Shown here: in pieces, positions 1-11,033 of the stretch
How positions within the stretch are numbered: the stretch's first letter is position 1
Layout: each line of letters begins with the position of its first letter
Source of the DNA: Pteria penguin
Taxonomy: Eukaryota; Mollusca; Bivalvia; Pterioida; Pteriidae
NCBI GenBank assembly: GCA_035048485.1
Contig: CM068580.1
Coordinates: 54,908,475-54,972,474 of the forward strand
DNA: 64,000 bases
Direction: 5' to 3'
Program-made: the position numbers and the translations under genes
The notes under the pieces: generated by a model
What the model was told of the DNA's origin: nothing
Databases searched by the model: none
What the model saw: the letters and a program-made list of their open reading frames with translations, nothing else

Positions 1-202
1 ATTTGCTTAGATGTGAATAGCTGTTTCAATGGAACTGTTGTAGATCTGATTTGGAAGTCTCGATTCAATTACAGTAGCAGTCGAATAATCTCATGTGTAT
101 ATCCTTGAAAGAATTAATTGCATGTAGCTTTATCAAGGTCAGCCATTTTCTTAAATGGACATAGATAAATGCGTATAGCAAAACCGATAAACTATGAAAA
201 GG

Positions 203-385
203 GGATGATGCGATGGCGCGATAGTGCAATGACAATACAGCGATAGTGCGATGACGATGAAGCGATGATCCACCACTCCATCGTCATCGACATCGTATTA
301 TCGCCATCGCCATTGCATTATCGCCCCATCGCCATCGCACTATCGCCATCGCATTATCGCTTCATCTCTATCGCATCATCGCGTT
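203..385. repeat. GCGAT/ATCGC-rich inverted repeat
   Basis: The left half (203-271) is dense in GCGAT and GCGATAGTGCGATG; the right half (283-383) is dense in the reverse complement ATCGC, ATCGCACTATCGC and ATCATCGC. The arms are imperfect but could fold back. It lies in intron 3 of gene A. Confidence 0.75.
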
Positions 386-658
386 TCAGTTATCCAACTG
401 CGTTGGTGTGAGTATAGCCCTGTGCGGATTCCATACGATAGTGTCTGTTAATCTTTGTACACTTTAATGCAATAAATACGTATGCATGTAAGAATAGAAA
501 ACCGTGTTAAAAAGTATTCAAAACGAGTTCACCAGGGTTTGCATACTACGACGGTGAGGAGGATCACGGATTATGAATAATAATCTCTTAATGATCAAAA
601 GTAACGTACCATAAATATGTGAAAGAGCATAAGAATGAAAAATTCATTGCATATTTAC

Positions 659-711
659 CCATATACTTTTCCGTATTCCTGCATCCACAATTTATCAATT
701 TTCATAAAACC
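659..711 (-). CDS. Gene A exon 3
   Basis: Acceptor CAATTTCAG, 53 bases, phase 0 in and phase 2 out, donor GTAAAT. Encodes GFMKIDKLWMQEYGKVYG (last codon completed by exon 4, outside the window). Same length and phase as exon 3 of genes B and C. Confidence 0.85.
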
Positions 712-3700
712 CTGAAATTGAAGAAGTGAAAATAATAGGTAAAAATGATAACTGTCTTATGATTAAATAAATCGTTTGTCTTTGTAACTATCTAGGGGTA
801 TCTAAGTATAAAATTTGAAGAAATGTATAGAATTCGAAATAAAAGAGTAGGACCTTGTGTTATATAAGCATTTCTGCTGACTTGCAACACCAGCCGAATG
901 CAGAGGAATAAGTATATCAATTATATAAAAACTAATATAAAAACTAGCGCAATGCCTATTGGTAAAATCACCCTCCCTCACATTTTCAATTCAAGTAATT
1001 CTTGCTTGNNNNNNNNNNNNNNNNNNNNNNNNNNNNNNNNNNNNNNNNNNNNNNNNNNNNNNNNNNNNNNNNNNNNNNNNNNNNNNNNNNNNNNNNNNNN
1101 NNNNNNNNNNNNNNNNNNNNNNNNNNNNNNNNNNNNNNNNNNNNNNNNNNNNNNNNNNNNNNNNNNNNNNNNNNNNNNNNNNNNNNNNNNNNNNNNNNNN
1201 NNNNNNNNNNNNNNNNNNNNNNNNNNNNNNNNNNNNNNNNNNNNNNNNNNNNNNNNNNNNNNNNNNNNNNNNNNNNNNNNNNNNNNNNNNNNNNNNNNNN
1301 NNNNNNNNNNNNNNNNNNNNNNNNNNNNNNNNNNNNNNNNNNNNNNNNNNNNNNNNNNNNNNNNNNNNNNNNNNNNNNNNNNNNNNNNNNNNNNNNNNNN
1401 NNNNNNNNNNNNNNNNNNNNNNNNNNNNNNNNNNNNNNNNNNNNNNNNNNNNNNNNNNNNNNNNNNNNNNNNNNNNNNNNNNNNNNNNNNNNNNNNNNNN
1501 NNNNNNNNTATACACAGTATAGTTTTCAGAGAAGTCGAAAATGTTTCAATCAATCAAAGCTTATGGCAGCCATCTTTGATTTCGAATTGGGTCGAAAAAC
1601 ACTAAATTGACAGAAGACCTTGATTACATACCGATTGTAAAATCTGGTGAAATTTAATTAAGCAGTTGTGGAGAGTAAGTAAAAAAAAATGTGTCAACCA
1701 ATCAGGGGCCCTATGGCAGTCATCTTGGATTACTGTTCGGGTCGAAACAACAAACTAGGTACAGTTTCTTGAGTACTTACTTCCTGTAAATTTTGGTGAA
1801 TTTCTATAAAGCGGTTGCATTATTGCAGAAAAGTCGAAAATGAGTCACCCACTTAGAAATCATGGCGAGCATCTTGGATTACGGATCAATTCGAAAAACA
1901 CAAACATGGTATAGGACCTTGAGTAAGTCCTGTGCAGCGGTTTTGGATATGGTCGAAAATGTGTCAACCAATCAGGGTCCCCATGGCGGCCATCTTGGAT
2001 TACTGATAGGGTCGCAAAAAATAATCGGCAGAGGACCTTGAGTACTTATTTCCTTATTTCTTTATTTCCGAAGTCGAAAATAAGTCAACTAGTCAGAGGC
2101 CATGGCGGCTATCTTGGATTACGGATTAAGTCGAAAAACACAATTTTGGTAAAGGACTTTGATTACTTTCTTATTATGACATCTGGTTATGCAGCAGTTG
2201 TGGAAAAGAAGTTGAAAGTGTGTCAAATAATCAGGACACATGGCAGCCATCTTGGATTTCGGACGGGGTCAAAAAACACAAACGTGGTAGAGGATCTTTA
2301 CTACTTACTTCTTCTACGTTTTTGTGAAATCCTGTGCAGCGGTTTTGCAGAAAAAGTCAGACAATGGGTAAATAGATTAGAGCCAACGATGGCCATCTTG
2401 GATTACGGATTGCGTCGAAAAAAAAAGTCCCGAGTGGCACGGCGGGTGTGTCTGTTATTCCTCCAGGCTTCGGGCGGTCATCATTTAGGTGCAATAATCT
2501 TGAAATAACTTATTACAATCATAACATCAAAGATGTTTATTTAAGGCAATGAGGATGTTTACATATAATTATATAACTACATTAATTTTTTCTTATCATC
2601 ATATATTTTCATTACGGTAATTTTTTTAATAATTTCACCGGAAGACGATACATGTAATCACATGGCGCTGAACATGCATGAGCGTTCCTAGAATCGGTAT
2701 TGGCCTTGGACCTCGCACTCCCATTCGCTTGAAATCTCCAAAGTGCCATGTCATGTATCTGTAAGTGAAAGAATCAATCTGACAAATTCTGCTATTTTAA
2801 GGAGAGATTTTATGAATATTACTTTTATGTTAACTTTTAAATAAATAAAATATACAGTATAAATATCTTGCCCTTTACGGTTCCGGTGATATACATTGTA
2901 GCAATCAACAAACTATACTCATTTGATAAATAATGCCGTTCCACATCAACTTATCTTATTGATTGAAAAGTAAAACTTATGTTAAATACGCGATGACAAA
3001 AAAAGTTAGCATTATTAGCCATGACGGAACATTGCAGCACAGTACTTCCATCCTTGATACTACTATTGTTAGCTATACCAGTAACGATATGCGTTCGTGG
3101 TTTTATATGGTGTAACCTGCCATTATTCAAGTAGGTATTGCAAAATATCGGATAAAAGAGAGAAATAGAAATGAAACCGTGCCAAACTCATTTTCAATAT
3201 TCTCCTTTCAGTTCGACTTCAGAGCTGACGTCTAGCACTGTGTATGAAAATCAGTATCTCCTATATCATATGAAAGGAAAGAGGCTCGAGCATGAAACAG
3301 AGAATGGTTTAAATGTACATGGTCAAAGAATGGTTGAACTTGGTAGGAATATATATAAATAAACATCGACGCTCTGAAAAAACTTACGATGAAAGTGTTG
3401 AATTCTCTGTAATATTAATAATTGTGATAGATATATTTAAATTTTAGATAATAATAGTTTTAACACATAGATGATAAAACTTCCTATCATCTTATGATAA
3501 ACTATGGACGAAACGCTTAGCTATGTCTTGAAAATTAGGGCACATTGCAATGAAATTGCAATGTACATGTGTTATCTGATAGTTTTGCTAAAGTACTCAC
3601 TATATACTTTATCTGATATTCTACTGATATTACTATTATCTAAGAATATGTTGATATACATTTGCTTGGGCAATTTATGCTGAAAAGTGGCAAGGGGACG

Positions 3701-6700
3701 GGGGTAAACATTCTTGTGGTCTCTCTGCCCCCTTCACACCGAACTGTGTTGGCAAACTCGGACAAAACGCAATTTGTTAATGATGGGAAAGATTCCTATG
3801 GATATCACCTTAATTTTGTTTTAAGGACGCAGTCATATGTAATAGTAGAGTAGAATTTCCAACAAGGACCTTCTATGCCGGTGATTCACACCAATTACCT
3901 ACATCTTCCAATAGACATCACTAACGATCTACATTTTGACTTTTTGTATACATTGTATTCAACAGGATATTAACACGTGATTAACTACTATTGTATATCA
4001 ATGCAACGGTTATCACATAAAATGACAATAAATGCGCTTTCAAAAAAAGTCTACTGAGACTTTTTTGTACGAAACCATTTTACTTTTCTATATACATGTA
4101 TTGCATATCAGTTTTCGAGATCGAGATTATAGTATTAATATGAAAAACATTGACAGATAATGTTGTCTATAGACATGTTTTATATATAGTATGTTTTCTA
4201 CAGACAAGTACTGTACATGAACCTTCGATACTGAGATTTTAGCATTAACTTGAAAAACATCGTCAGATAATGTTGTCGACATGTAAGATGTTCGTGATTT
4301 TATAGTCGACATTATTTTCTCACGAGTCGACATATTCTTTTTTTAATTTGATTAACGCCACTTCAAGATTATTTTACTTACATGTATTTAGCGGCGTTAC
4401 CTGCGGTGCAATCGTATACCATGACAAGGGCTTATACTGTACGAAAGACAGATAGGAAGATAGAAGATTAAAATCACCCTATAAAAGTCAGATATATTCA
4501 TCTGTTAGTGCTTTCGGCTCTCAAGGGCTCATCAGACAGATTGCATAGTTGGTAACTAATAGTAAAGTAACAATAATGTGTATGACGTCACAATGAATGT
4601 AACGTATGTAGTTGCCGTACAAGGCAAACTTATTTTGAACAATTTAATTTCTGTTTGTTACTCTGAATATTTTTATAAAATGCTCTTTACATTTTCTCAT
4701 CTGTTCATTATCGTGAACATTGTAAAAATGGGAAAATACGAAAATTCCCATGACAACACACATCAAAATGTTCACTTCAAGGCGTATTCCTTAATTCCGG
4801 GTGTTTTGTCTGTTGCTGTTTGTCTCGTTCACTAAATTTCGTTCCCGTAGTTTTCCATGCAGTTTAAGTAGGTCATGCAACGTATGATATTTTGAATTCC
4901 GTTCCATTTCGAAAGGTAATTATACTTCCTTCTTGAATGCATGGACAAGTTCCGCATCTTGGATCTCCACATTTTGTCACGGAAAAAGTTAATTAAAATA
5001 TATAAAAAATGGTAATTCGTTTTCGCATTTTCTTTGGTAAATGTGATTGTATGGTGTAAGATATTAATTAGTTCATGGAATTTTTCAAGATCATTTTTCC
5101 TTCTCACCCAAAAATAAGACAATCGTCACGGTATCATTTCCAGTTATTTTTATGTAGATAACGAATACTTGGTCAAAATTATTCACCATTTGCATGTACA
5201 GTTTTTCCTCTAAATATCCCATTACAAGTGTTGCGTATGTTGGCGCTACATTTGTACATATAGCAGTTCGTTAAATATGTAGGAAGAAATTGTTATCGAA
5301 AAGGAAATGATTGTTTTCCGGTAATAATTGAAGACATTCCAAAATAAATTCTCGTCAGAATAGGGATGGAATATGTTCCGAGTATCGTTTTATCCAATGG
5401 TCGACTGCTTCTAGGCCAAGGTTATGTGGGATATAAGTATAAAGTCTCGTAACATCGAAGTCCATACCATCTCTAATATAACTTGGTACTTGTAACATAG
5501 AGGTTTTAATATAATATCTAGCAAATTGCTGAGCCTCTGTGTTGCTGATGCCGGTCCGGCAACTATTGGACGCAGTTTTAAATCGCTTGGTGTTGAGGTT
5601 TAACATAAGCGGTAACAGACGAAAGTTATGATATTCTAAATTTCATTTTTAATATTTTTACATTACATATATATATTAAGTATGCGTGGATCCAGCGGGC
5701 TGAATCGTGGGTCTGGAAAATTACTTTTCTTGTTATTTTTTGATGTACAGTAACTCATTTTATACTCAAAAAGATTGGTTGATCTTCTCTCGGGAAATTC
5801 ATAGGGGGTGGCTCTTCTCTCAACAAAATTTCTGGATCAGCGCTTGATAAAAGTGTGACATGGAAAAGATAAATTATTAAAGGTAGAGTAATAATAGAGG
5901 TGACAGCTGTGGCATGTATGACTGTGCAAATGTATCACAAGTGGATCCGCCCTGAGATTCGGCGAAAATTACTTGTTATTTTTCGATGGAAACTAAGTAA
6001 TTTTACACACAAAGGCATCGAAGGCGGACCCACTCTCGGAAAACTCCTTGGAAGGTGGATCCCCTTTCCTTTCTGGTTCGCGCCTGTATCTTTTACTTAA
6101 ATGTTACATTGGGTTGGTCACTTCAGTTTTTAATAAACTTATGGAGTGAAGTAATGCACGACTCGCATAAATTAAACTGTTGCGTTTAATAAGCCAATCA
6201 AATCCCTCGTTTTCATCAACCTTCAAACTGTAATGACAACACTAGTTTTAGAGCTTTTAATGACTTGAGTGTATATGTCATTAAGTCAACTGGCCCAATA
6301 TTAACTGTCCAGAAACAATTAAATTACATATATCTAACATAATAATTATTGTAGAGAGAGTTGTGTTGTTACTCTGGTCTGTTGTTTATTTCAATAAATC
6401 TAGAGCACTTTCCAATTTCAAATGATGTAAAGGGCCTAATGCCAGACATACCACTTGTTGTCGGAATTGTCATTATGATGTTAACGCTAGGCTTCTGACG
6501 CCACAGTAATGCGAAGGAAATAATAATAATAAAATGATAATAAAATATTATACCATTAAATCACGCAGGCATAAATGTGATACTTATAGAAAGCAATTCA
6601 TAAACGATATATGTTACTATTGTCTGTATACACAATATGGATGATCTATAACTGCAGGACAATTTGTCAAATTTAGGATCTTGACCTGGTCCAATTTAGG

Positions 6701-7894
6701 CGCCTAGCGGGAGATAAAAGCACTTTGGTGTAGAATATTTAGAAAAAATGGCCAGTCAATTGTCACAACATGTACCCGAGATATATGCAGATAAAAGATG
6801 TAGAATTTATTGAAGAGAATCTATTTAGAGTTTAGAGGTTTTACAATTTAGGTAGGGAGGAGGATCAAGGCGGCAGCAATGTGCACTCCACTTGCTTTGT
6901 CTGATCATACCATAAGTTTTAAAAAAATCTCACATAAAAAATTAATACCTCTCTAGTATCCCAAATCGTTAGGTATTCCCCAAACCACACTCCACTTCTG
7001 ATTTGTTTCCTTCGCTTCGAGGGATGATATTAACCAAAATCACCAAGTATGTATATCACAGAGCTTTCACCTCGCAGCCCCCTATCTACACATCCATTTA
7101 TAAACTGTCCATGTCCATATGTCCATACCTCGAAATTTTGCTCAAATAATCTTCAATCTTCAATATTTTGTCCTCCTGACATAATGTTTACAACTATCGG
7201 TTGTTAATATGTGTGAGAGGGCTTCAATTCATTACCATAAACAGCTGAAGCGCAACGCCAACTGTTAAGTACAATCGCACTTTCCTGCAGAGCAACTAGA
7301 AACTACTGCATAGGTTATTGACCTTATCTCTTTAAGTCACGTAATTCGACGATAAACATCTGAGGCAGTTTTGGGATAGTTTGAGATATCGATTTAAATG
7401 ACTTATTCACTTTTGTACACAGACGGTATTAAAATCGGAAGCTCTATTTCTTCTTATATTTGAATAATTGAGGCGGAGGTGGGGGGGGGGGCGAATGCAT
7501 CGTGGAAATATATTGAAAAGAAGTGAACAGGACTTTGTGATTAAAATTATATTTGATGAAGTCAAAAAGAAAATATATATATTAGTTCATGAAAAATAAA
7601 GCCAAGGACCAAACTTATTACACCAGTACAGAGAAAACGCTCCTGATATAGAAACTGCAATCCTTCCAATAGAAGAATGCATTCGTATATTCGAATTTTC
7701 ATGTATATACAGCATATAAATGAAAAACATCACAAGATGATCTATATTTTGACTTGCTTCGAAGAGCAGCGTGTCAGATTGTATCTCTGTTCTTTAAAAT
7801 AAGAAAGATATACATGTACTTACATTAAGTACGTGATGACAATAAATAATAGCATGAGTAACCATAGCGGCACATTCCAGCCCAGTACCTCCAT
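659..7894 (-). CDS. Gene A: CYP3-clan cytochrome P450, 5' part (exons 1-3)
   Basis: Leftmost of four tandem P450 genes; only exon 1 (7824-7894), exon 2 (2662-2758) and exon 3 (659-711) are in the window, transcribed leftwards off the edge. Together they encode the first 73 residues: a hydrophobic ER signal anchor, the proline-rich hinge region (RGPRPIPILGT) and the start of the fold (GFMKIDKLWMQEYGKVYG). Exon lengths and phases are the same as in genes B and C. An additional exon-1 copy at 2981-3051 has lost its donor, so I chose the distal exon 1. The exon 2 donor is GTGATT rather than the GTGAGT of gene C, a weaker site. Membership of the P450 family is clear from the paralogues; whether the whole gene is functional cannot be judged here. 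Confidence 0.8.
1009..1508. other. Assembly gap (500 N)
   Basis: Exactly 500 Ns, presumably a placeholder size. It abuts the 120-150 bp tandem repeat, so the missing sequence is probably more copies of that repeat. Confidence 0.98.
1512..2440. repeat. Tandem repeat, about 7 copies of 120-150 bp
   Basis: The core GCCATCTTGGATTACGG preceded by GTCGAAAATGTGTCAACCAA recurs near 1566, 1717, 1868, 1988, 2107, 2246 and 2390, so units vary from about 119 to 151 bp. An open frame at 2038-2508 is simply the repeat translated and shows the same internal periodicity. It sits in intron 2 of gene A. Confidence 0.85.
2430..2515 (+). mobile_element. SINE 3' fragment
   Basis: Carries the body segment CGGGTGTGTCTGTTATTCCTCC and GGGCGGTCATCATTTAGGTG followed by CAATAATCTTG, shared with the SINEs at 23915-24155 and 49797-50040. 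The tRNA head is missing. Confidence 0.55.
2662..2758 (-). CDS. Gene A exon 2
   Basis: Acceptor CACTTACAG, 97 bases, phase 2 in and phase 0 out. Encodes [19 protein letters not shown] then IPILGTLMHVQRH, the membrane-proximal hinge of a CYP3-like P450. The donor GTGATT departs from the usual consensus. Confidence 0.85.
2981..3051 (-). pseudogene. Inactivated proximal exon 1 copy upstream of gene A exon 2
   Basis: A 71-base match to P450 exon 1, 223 bases upstream of exon 2. The reading frame is open (MEVLCCNVPSWLIMLTFFVIAYL), but the donor has changed from AT|GTAAGT to AC|ATAAGT, so no GT remains. The counterpart in gene C keeps the donor but has a stop codon directly after ATG. Best read as a relic of an old exon-1 duplication. 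Confidence 0.75.
4121..4283. repeat. Direct repeat, two ~50-bp copies 111 bp apart
   Basis: GAGATTATAGTATTAATATG ... GACAGATAATGTTGTC at 4121-4176 is repeated with few changes at 4232-4283. No known family recognised. Confidence 0.6.
4832..5606 (-). pseudogene. Penelope-like reverse transcriptase remnant
   Basis: Two minus-strand frames. 5606-5355 contains DFDVTRLYTYIPHNLGLEAV, which matches the conserved TSLYTNIPHDLGLEA core of Penelope-type reverse transcriptases. Between the frames a TNVAPTYATLVMGYLEEKLY segment is readable, and 5122-4832 gives FWVRRKNDLEKFHELINILH, resembling the region after the catalytic aspartates. Several frameshifts and stops; not functional. Confidence 0.75.
7824..7894 (-). 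CDS. Gene A exon 1 (start codon, membrane anchor)
   Basis: ATG at 7894-7892, then 71 coding bases ending in phase 2 before GTAAGT. It encodes [20 protein letters not shown] and three more residues, a short N-terminal hydrophobic anchor typical of microsomal P450s. It is nearly identical to exon 1 of B and C. Confidence 0.8.
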
Positions 7895-10800
7895 GATAGA
7901 TGTACACAGCTGCAACCCTAGTTACATATCTATTCATAGATTGTATTTCGTACTATGACGTATACACCACATGACTAGGTAGTCTTGTAAGATTTTGAAA
8001 GCGACGTCAAATCAATGGACAAATTTTATGGTGTGTGGAAAGTGGATTCGGAATAAGAACCGATTTCTACATGTAAATAGTAATTTTGTGAAGTGAGACA
8101 TATAACCCAAGGTACTCCACAAATGAAGGGTGGTTCTGAATGTAAGTTTGACTAAATGGAAATTTATCTGTTTTAAAGGCCATATATATATACATTATAT
8201 ATTCATCCTCTCGCCCTCCTCAATTTCACAAGGAGAATTAAGTATAATAGGAATATTTCTTCACAGTTCCCAGCTGAAAGTTACAAAATGCGTAATGTAT
8301 CTGTCGCCGAAGCTGAAATTATGTTATCTATTATATTATTGGAAGAAGAGGGTCAGTTTAAATGATACCGATATGCTATAATTTATTTACAAACTACAGA
8401 TAACATGAAGGAAGATGACAAACAATTTTAAGACCTCAAAGCGCAGGAGAGATCACAAGATGTTTTGACAAATTTATATTCTAATGCTTGTACAAAACTT
8501 TGGTAAAAAGGAGATATCGATTTACCACTCATGCAAAAGCACTTTGAAAACCAGAATTCCTTATCAAAGGATTTAATCGATATTCTATTTTATGAATATA
8601 TAAGACGTATCGTTTAATTAACATTCATTATAATGCAGTTTCGAATGGAAATAGAAAAAAAATTATTAGAACATACAACAGAGAACAAATGAAGCCTATT
8701 AATTACTATTAATATTTTCTTCCCATCGAATTATTTATTTTGATAATATCCATTTACATGATCAATACACAGAGGCACTTTTGTCTAAATCATATTATAA
8801 AAGACTTTTAAAATGTTATCTGCAATATGGAAAGTTTGGTTTGCAAATGGCAACGTTTCCCTCAAAATGTTTAACGTCATAATAGAAATTTGAAAGTCTC
8901 TGACGTCATTTTGTGGTAAAGGAACTTAATTTGCCAACCGAAACCTCAGTCTCGCACTTATCGTGAAAGGGTCTATTGACTCTTCCATTTATGCTCGAAA
9001 AACTGTTAAATCGGTTTACGTCACTATACGTAACACCTATGTCATAATTCGGAAGAACATTTAAAATATAACATGACGTCACAAACTTGACAAATATTTT
9101 AAGCGATCGGTCAATATACCATCTTCATATAAAACTTATCTGTACTTCAAGACGGCCATATAATTTTTTTCATCTCAAATTGGCGTCATTCTATTGTGAT
9201 GTCACAATCTAAATATTGAAAATTCCGGAAAGAGTAGTTTGTCGGACATCAAGCCCGATATGTTATGTAAAGTATGAAATTCACCTTTTGACTGTTCGCA
9301 AAATGTCCGAAACTGCACATAATGGCACATTATTTTTCATTATGATGTCATGAAAAAATGTTCCATAAAAGATTAATTTAAGTGATCGATCGCCCCATGT
9401 CCGACATCACACCTATTTGTGCACTTTTTCATTATGATATCGGCAATAAATAGTCTGTCAAACATTAATTTGATTGTGAAATTATGACATATATATATAT
9501 TTACCAAATTAAACATACATTTTTAGTTGAGATAAAATTTAAGTTATTGCTTAAGTTGCATTCTTAAACTCACATTTTTCCTTTCTCAGTACTTCAGAAC
9601 AATTCAGCCCGCGGAAAAAAAGTGAAACATACAAAGGTAATCAATTCTTTGTTATGCATCTCTACTATGTAACAGGGGGTACATTCAACACTGAAAATGA
9701 TGTCATCAAATTCATGAAATTTCTGACCTACAAAATTTTAGATGGAAAAGCGTTCTAAGACATTATTGGATTTCCAACTGGTACCAACTGTTATATTTAT
9801 GTATTTATACAAAGCATAATTCATTCTAACTGCTTTCTTAATGGAAAAAGGACTTAGTTCTTTTGTTCAACTTCACACATAGATTATATACAATATAGAC
9901 GACTTTTAATGAGTAATCCACATTCACGGATTACCCTCGTGTTATATCTCCAAGTGAAATGGAAATTAAGGAGACCACATAGATCAGCAGTTCTGCTTTG
10001 TATCTGGACATTGTCTTCTCTTACGACATCATTATTACCCGAATATCTCACTCTTTGACAAATGTGATGCTTTCAATTTCAGCATTACAAGCTTTCACTT
10101 TATACGTAGTAATATCTCATCATTACATGTATATAGCATATTTACAAGTCAATTAATACGTAATGGTACAGTTCAAATTACGATGACTTCGTTCTGAGTG
10201 CACAGCTGCTTGCAAATAAACTACTCAGTCAGGGATATGTAAATGTTAGACTAAAATTGTCACTCAAGATATAATATAGTTGATACTCGGCTCTCATCAT
10301 AAAGTATGTAGAATATATTATGCAGAATGTTGTACGATATTCTCCAACATCATCAAACCAATTTAAAAACCGAAGGCAACACATAGTATTAACCTTATTT
10401 GACAATATCTAGTGGACTTAAACAACGATGTTGCTAACACAAAAGATGTCAATACTCCCTGTGCAGCTTCCACTTCTCACTTCCTTTTCCGGGGTTCAGC
10501 TATGTTCATATGTAGGAGTGTTTTATATTTAATTCTCCATCAATGATGATTTTATATATCTAATGCTTGCGTAATTTTTGAACTTCTGACTTGGTGTATC
10601 CCCAACCTTATCATAAAACACAAGAGCTTGCATACAGTGTATGAGCAAGCGCATTTCTCTTTGGACAAAAAGACAACAAAACATTACATTTTTATTGAAA
10701 GCTAAATCAAGCAGACATAACAAGTAATGATGTCGATTAAAGTCAGAATAAATTCTTTATACATTTCACATATTATATATCTAACAATAATTATAAAAAG

Positions 10801-10958
10801 AAAATGCCGAATACCAAGTGACAAGATGACATGTAATTATACTATATAATATTCTATATTTCTTATAAAACACACTATGTAAATCTATTACAAATACAGT
10901 ATAATATATGCAGTCAAGGTGTGAGTCTAACTGAATTTTCTTTTAATCCTTCTTTAAG
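7895..10958. other. Intergenic region between gene B (3' end) and gene A (5' end)
   Basis: 3.06 kb. The right part (about 9500-10958) is alignable with the 3' flanks of gene C (35640-37532) and gene D (55440-57029); the left few hundred bases match the 5' flanks of genes B and C. Open frames here are short and unsupported. No other gene seen. Confidence 0.7.
10691..10696 (-). terminator. Candidate poly(A) signal of gene B
   Basis: AATAAA on the minus strand about 260 bases after the gene B stop. Gene C has ATTAAA at the corresponding place (37280-37275). No transcript data, so only a candidate. Confidence 0.3.
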
Positions 10959-11033
10959 TCATGTACGAGGATGCACTTTTATCCACAACTGCTTCGGAAA
11001 GAGGAGTCCACCATCACCCATAGTATCAGACAA
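10959..11033 (-). CDS. Gene B exon 14 (C-terminus)
   Basis: 75 bases, acceptor CATTTTAG, ending in TGA at 10961-10959. Encodes [20 protein letters not shown] then HPRT. The GGLL...P..LW.KVHPR form corresponds to the last beta-strands of CYP3 proteins; C and D have the same exon. Confidence 0.9.
   Translation of the reverse strand: MSDTMGDGGLLFPKQLWIKVHPRT

Larger units (their letters stand above)
2759..7823 (-). other. Intron 1 of gene A
   Basis: 5.1 kb with the dead exon-1 copy (2981-3051), a direct repeat at 4121-4283, a Penelope-like remnant (4832-5606) and, at 6390-6520, a segment that also occurs in intron 1 of B (26750-27040) and C (50885-51020). I see no other gene. Confidence 0.75.

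Noticed and set aside
898..1610. Several open frames of about 175-235 codons.
   Set aside because: They run through the 500-N gap and have no real coding content.
2038..2508. 156-codon open frame with internal repeats.
   Set aside because: It is the 120-150 bp tandem repeat plus a SINE end in frame by chance; no homology recognised.
10529..10723. 64-codon frame downstream of gene B.
   Set aside because: Lies in the likely 3' UTR; the matching regions of genes C and D do not preserve the frame.
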